Position numbers and translations under genes: made by a program
From: Thermoplasmata archaeon
GTDB lineage: Archaea; Thermoplasmatota; Thermoplasmata; Thermoplasmatales; Thermoplasmataceae
Reading direction: 5' to 3'
Assembly (NCBI GenBank): GCA_021811635.1
Contig: JAJZNS010000011.1
Span: forward strand, 1 to 7,850
DNA length: 7,850 bases
The notes under the pieces: generated by a model
The model's input: only the letters and a program-made list of their open reading frames with translations
Told to the model about the DNA's origin: nothing
Databases searched by the model: none
Shown here: in pieces, positions 5,618 through 7,850 of the stretch
Position numbering within the stretch: the stretch's first letter is position 1
Layout of the letters: every line of letters starts with the position of its first letter

Positions 5618-7027
5618 TTGCTTCAGTCAAGGGAAAAAGAGAGAATCCTGGAATTTTTTCAGTCAAATGGGATACTCGTCGCCCCTGACGCGCTAAACAG
5701 GATCATTGAGAATAATATGGGCCCGATGATCCGATCCCTGCTGACCTCTGAGGTGCTGGACTCCGGTTATCTTTCTGAAAAACAGATACATTCCGTCCTC
5801 GTAGACTCAAACAAAACAAGAAACCCGTACTTTGAGGTCGATTATTCCAACCTCAAGGTCAACAGCTCTGCCGAGGATTTCAGGAAATACTTCTCGGACA
5901 GGTATGAGAAACTGAAGAAGATTATCCTGCTTTCCAGCCATATGCGCGGGACCCTCCCGATCTCCAAGGCAAAAAGGACTCCGGGCAAGTTAAAAGTGGT
6001 CGGCATGGTTTCGGAGACGAGCGTCACTTCCAATGGGCACAGAAAGCTCCTCATTGAGGATCTTGAGGATTCCATTCAGGTCATAATAATGAAGAAGAAC
6101 CCGATCTCCTCCGAGCTTATCCTGCCTGATGAGGTAATTGGCATCGTGGGATCGGTATCCTCAGGCAAAGGCGACCCAGTGATATTCGCGGATGAGATCG
6201 TCAGGCCGGATATACCGAACAGGGTGGTGCAGTTCGAGGAATCTGCCCCCGTATTTGTCGGGTCGATCTCAGACATACACGTCGGGAGCAAGACTTTCAG
6301 GAAGGACGATTTCCGATCCATGATCCACTGGCTCAACGGAGGAAGCGAAGAATCAAAGCAGCTGAAGTACCTGGTTCTGAGCGGTGACGTGGTGGACGGG
6401 ATTGGCGTTTACCCTTCCCAGGAAAACGATCTTGAGATCCTTAACCCCATGGAGCAGTATTCTGCTCTGGCGGAACTGATTTCCGGCATACCCGAAGACG
6501 TGAAGGTATTCATAATGCCGGGAAACCATGATACCGTGAGGCTCGCCGAACCACAGCCATGCCTTCCGGAAGCCCTCAGGAAGGATCTTCCGGATAATGC
6601 GTTCCTTATCCCGAACCCATGCACCCTGACGCTGGAGAAGAGGAAGGTCCTGGTCTATCACGGAATGTCCCTCAATGATCTTGTTGAACTGATCCCGGGA
6701 ATGAATTACTCAACCATAGGAGATGCGGTGAAAGAGCTGCTTAAAAGGCGGCATCTTGCCCCGAGGTACGGAGGAAAAACTCCGTTAATCCCCTCTGCCA
6801 CCGATTACCATGTCATAGAGGAGATCCCGGACGTGTTCATAACGGGCCACGTGCATTCCCATGCAATGGGAGAATACAAGTCGGTGAGGTACGTGAATTC
6901 TTCCACCTGGCAGTCACAGACTGATTACCAGAGGATGATGAATTTCAGCCCCAATCCTTCGATACTGACCCTGTTCGATCTGAACTCCCTCAATGTGGTA
7001 AAGAAGGATTTCAAGCCAACTTCCTAG
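5618..7027 (+). CDS. polB: DNA polymerase D (family D) small subunit DP1, 3'-5' exonuclease
   Basis: The small subunit of replicative DNA polymerase D, which carries the proofreading nuclease and partners the catalytic subunit DP2 (not in this window). The 469 residues contain a small helical N-terminal region (about 1-60), an OB-fold (about 122-205) and a calcineurin-like phosphoesterase domain (about 210-469). The metal-binding motifs are all intact: SISDIHVGS (216-224, D219 and H221), LSGDVVDGIGVYP (D257), MPGNHDTVRLAEPQP (N303, H304, D305), VYHGMSLNDL (H348) and TGHVHSHAMG (H411, H413). This predicts an active nuclease, unlike the eukaryotic B subunits, which lost these residues. The start is TTG with TGATC 3 bases before it. 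An in-frame stop at 5588-5590 leaves no ATG upstream. The stop overlaps that of the next - strand gene in a shared CTAG. Confidence 0.96.
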   Translation: MLQSREKERILEFFQSNGILVAPDALNRIIENNMGPMIRSLLTSEVLDSGYLSEKQIHSVLVDSNKTRNPYFEVDYSNLKVNSSAEDFRKYFSDRYEKLKKIILLSSHMRGTLPISKAKRTPGKLKVVGMVSETSVTSNGHRKLLIEDLEDSIQVIIMKKNPISSELILPDEVIGIVGSVSSGKGDPVIFADEIVRPDIPNRVVQFEESAPVFVGSISDIHVGSKTFRKDDFRSMIHWLNGGSEESKQLKYLVLSGDVVDGIGVYPSQENDLEILNPMEQYSALAELISGIPEDVKVFIMPGNHDTVRLAEPQPCLPEALRKDLPDNAFLIPNPCTLTLEKRKVLVYHGMSLNDLVELIPGMNYSTIGDAVKELLKRRHLAPRYGGKTPLIPSATDYHVIEEIPDVFITGHVHSHAMGEYKSVRYVNSSTWQSQTDYQRMMNFSPNPSILTLFDLNSLNVVKKDFKPTS

Positions 7028-7365
7028 AGCGTTTTCCTGATGATATCTTCGATTTCCTTCTGGAATACGCTTAGGAAATCTGAGATTGCCTCATCCTTAA
7101 GCGATTCCGGAGCCAGGCTGTATCCAAGTTTTGCTGAAATCCGGGTCATCTTTGCCATGGAATCGTACTCCTTCACCTTTGCCTCGGTGAATTCCTTCAG
7201 GACTTCCACTATTTCGTGTTTGAGATGATCATCGCTGTTGATTTTCTTCTTGATGTACTCCTTTATGATATCCTTCAGGATTTCCCTTATCGCCTCAAAG
7301 TAAATCTCCTCTGAAGGCAGGCTTCTGATGAAATTCTCAAGTTTCTTGTCAATTTCGCCTGGCAC
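7024..7365 (-). CDS. Hypothetical charged helical protein, 113 aa
   Basis: I do not recognise a family. The 113-residue protein (GTG start, MPGEIDKKLENFIRSLPSEE...) is predicted mostly helical. It is rich in Lys, Glu, Asp and Ile, with long amphipathic runs such as EAIREILKDIIKEYIKKK and HEIVEVLKEFTEAKVKEYD, and it has no Cys, no Trp and no membrane segment. A soluble helical bundle or coiled-coil interaction protein fits. No catalytic motif is evident. The start is GTG at 7363-7365. The frame is closed by TAG at 7378-7380 on the - strand, leaving only a CTG as a longer option. It lies 41 bp downstream of the 107-aa gene on the same strand and converges on the DP1 gene with a 4-base overlap. 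Codon use resembles its neighbours, which supports a real gene over a shadow frame. Confidence 0.7.
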   Translation of the reverse strand: MPGEIDKKLENFIRSLPSEEIYFEAIREILKDIIKEYIKKKINSDDHLKHEIVEVLKEFTEAKVKEYDSMAKMTRISAKLGYSLAPESLKDEAISDFLSVFQKEIEDIIRKTL

Positions 7366-7389
7366 GTCTATCGTCAGCTAATCCAACCG

Positions 7390-7402
7390 TAGATTAAATC
7401 TA
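7390..7402 (-). promoter_or_regulatory. Palindrome overlapping a possible TATA box upstream of the 113-aa gene
   Basis: TAGATTAAATCTA is a perfect 6-base inverted repeat around one central A. It lies 25-37 bases upstream of the GTG at 7365, where a TATA box for a short-leader transcript would sit. It could be a TATA element within an operator-like dyad, or a chance AT palindrome. Confidence 0.35.
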
Positions 7403-7406
7403 TTGC

Positions 7407-7730
7407 CTATTCGTCAAGGTTGGCAAAAATCTCTACGCCGAACATTTCCTTCAGCCTCTTATCGGAGAATATTGACAGCGCGTCTGAAAGCAGCGGATGT
7501 TCCGTCCCCTCTGGATCGTTTTCCAGAGTCTTCAGTATGCATTTTTTTGCGGACTCTGCGATCTCTCCGTTCTCAACAGAACCGTTGTTGATGAGGTTCT
7601 CGAACCATTCAAGGAAGTCGGCGGACTTTCTGGAAAGTTCCGCAGGATCGTAATTTTCAGACTCCTCAATTGATTTGACTTCTGTGGAAAACTTGTGTTC
7701 CACCTGTTTTATCAGAGAATCACAATCCAT
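7407..7730 (-). CDS. Hypothetical acidic protein, 107 aa
   Basis: I do not recognise a family. The protein (ATG start, MDCDSLIKQVEHKFSTE... to ...MFGVEIFANLDE) is acidic and probably all helical, with two Cys (residue 3 and in KKCILK, about residue 64). There is one Trp in ADFLEWFENLINNG, no signal peptide and no membrane segment. Short segments such as HPLLSDALSIFSDKRLKEMFG look like packed helices in a small globular domain. No SD precedes the ATG, but an AT-rich element about 24-38 bases upstream fits a leaderless promoter. It is followed after 41 bp by the 113-aa gene, so the two may be a small operon. Both are short, helical and charged, but I see no convincing sequence similarity between them by eye. 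Confidence 0.7.
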   Translation of the reverse strand: MDCDSLIKQVEHKFSTEVKSIEESENYDPAELSRKSADFLEWFENLINNGSVENGEIAESAKKCILKTLENDPEGTEHPLLSDALSIFSDKRLKEMFGVEIFANLDE

Positions 7731-7753
7731 GCAAATGGCTTAGTGGTTCGACC

Positions 7754-7768
7754 GTTAATAATTTTTGT
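7754..7768 (-). promoter_or_regulatory. Putative TATA-type promoter of the 107-aa gene
   Basis: On the - strand this reads ACAAAAATTATTAAC, about 24-38 bases before the ATG at 7730. It is the most AT-rich segment of the spacer. The spacing and absence of an SD fit a leaderless archaeal transcript. Confidence 0.45.
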
Positions 7769-7790
7769 GGTACTATTCATATTCTGGAAT

Positions 7791-7850
7791 TCACACGGTA
7801 TTCCTGACAGTGACTGACGACAGCGTAGGTTTTCTGATGGCTTCCTCTTC
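7791..7850 (-). CDS. Possible C-terminus of a further - strand gene (partial)
   Basis: On the - strand the frame is open from the window edge for 19 codons, ending ...KPTLSSVTVRNTV and TGA at 7791-7793. The AT-rich spacer begins just after this stop, which fits a gene end. The stretch is too short to identify. A + strand frame is also open here (from a TTG at 7765), so strand and reality are uncertain. Confidence 0.3.
   Translation of the reverse strand, partial: EEEAIRKPTLSSVTVRNTV

Noticed and set aside
1..7850. CRISPR arrays, insertion sequences, tRNA/rRNA genes, toxin-antitoxin or defence genes
   Set aside because: No regularly spaced repeats, terminal inverted repeats, transposase motifs or cloverleaf-like segments were noticed. 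The content is core genome.

Overview
The window is archaeal. It carries the archaeal/eukaryotic-type stalk proteins L10 (P0) and L12 (P1, with the acidic ...LFG tail) and the small subunit of the archaeal-specific DNA polymerase D. Polymerase D excludes Crenarchaeota. The protein sequences, moderate GC and compact layout with short or absent leaders resemble Thermoplasmata (Thermoplasma-like relatives). That placement comes from family recall and was not checked by a search. Nearly the whole window is coding. The longest non-coding stretch is the 111 bp between the CBS gene and the peroxiredoxin gene.

Region 1 (1-2638, + strand) is the large-subunit stalk operon: rpl11 (5' end outside the window), rpl1, rpl10 and rpl12. 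It ends with a 59-codon gene for a two-helix membrane protein that follows rpl12 by 8 nt. The rpl1/rpl10 junction is an ATGA overlap, and the rpl10 Shine-Dalgarno sequence lies inside the last codons of rpl1.

Region 2 (2720-5553, - strand) reads from right to left. First comes an SHMT-family PLP enzyme, overlapping by GTGA with a gene for a four-CBS protein. The C-terminal domain of that protein looks like a ribosome hibernation factor (HPF/RaiA fold). After a 111-bp gap with its own promoter-like sequence comes a Bcp/PrxQ peroxiredoxin. The operon coupling suggests, as inference, a link between one-carbon or adenylate status and ribosome activity.

Region 3 (5618-7850) holds the PolD small subunit (DP1) on the + strand, divergent from the SHMT gene across 64 bp. 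DP1 runs tail to tail into two small, charged, mostly helical proteins of unknown function on the - strand (113 and 107 aa). DP1 and the 113-aa gene share the palindromic CTAG, which is TAG on both strands. The last 60 bases may hold the C-terminus of another - strand gene.

Most of this is core housekeeping. The best candidates for something under-described are the CBS4-HPF fusion protein, the divergent SHMT-like enzyme coupled to it, and the small membrane protein at the end of the stalk operon. No mobile element, CRISPR array, rRNA or tRNA was seen.
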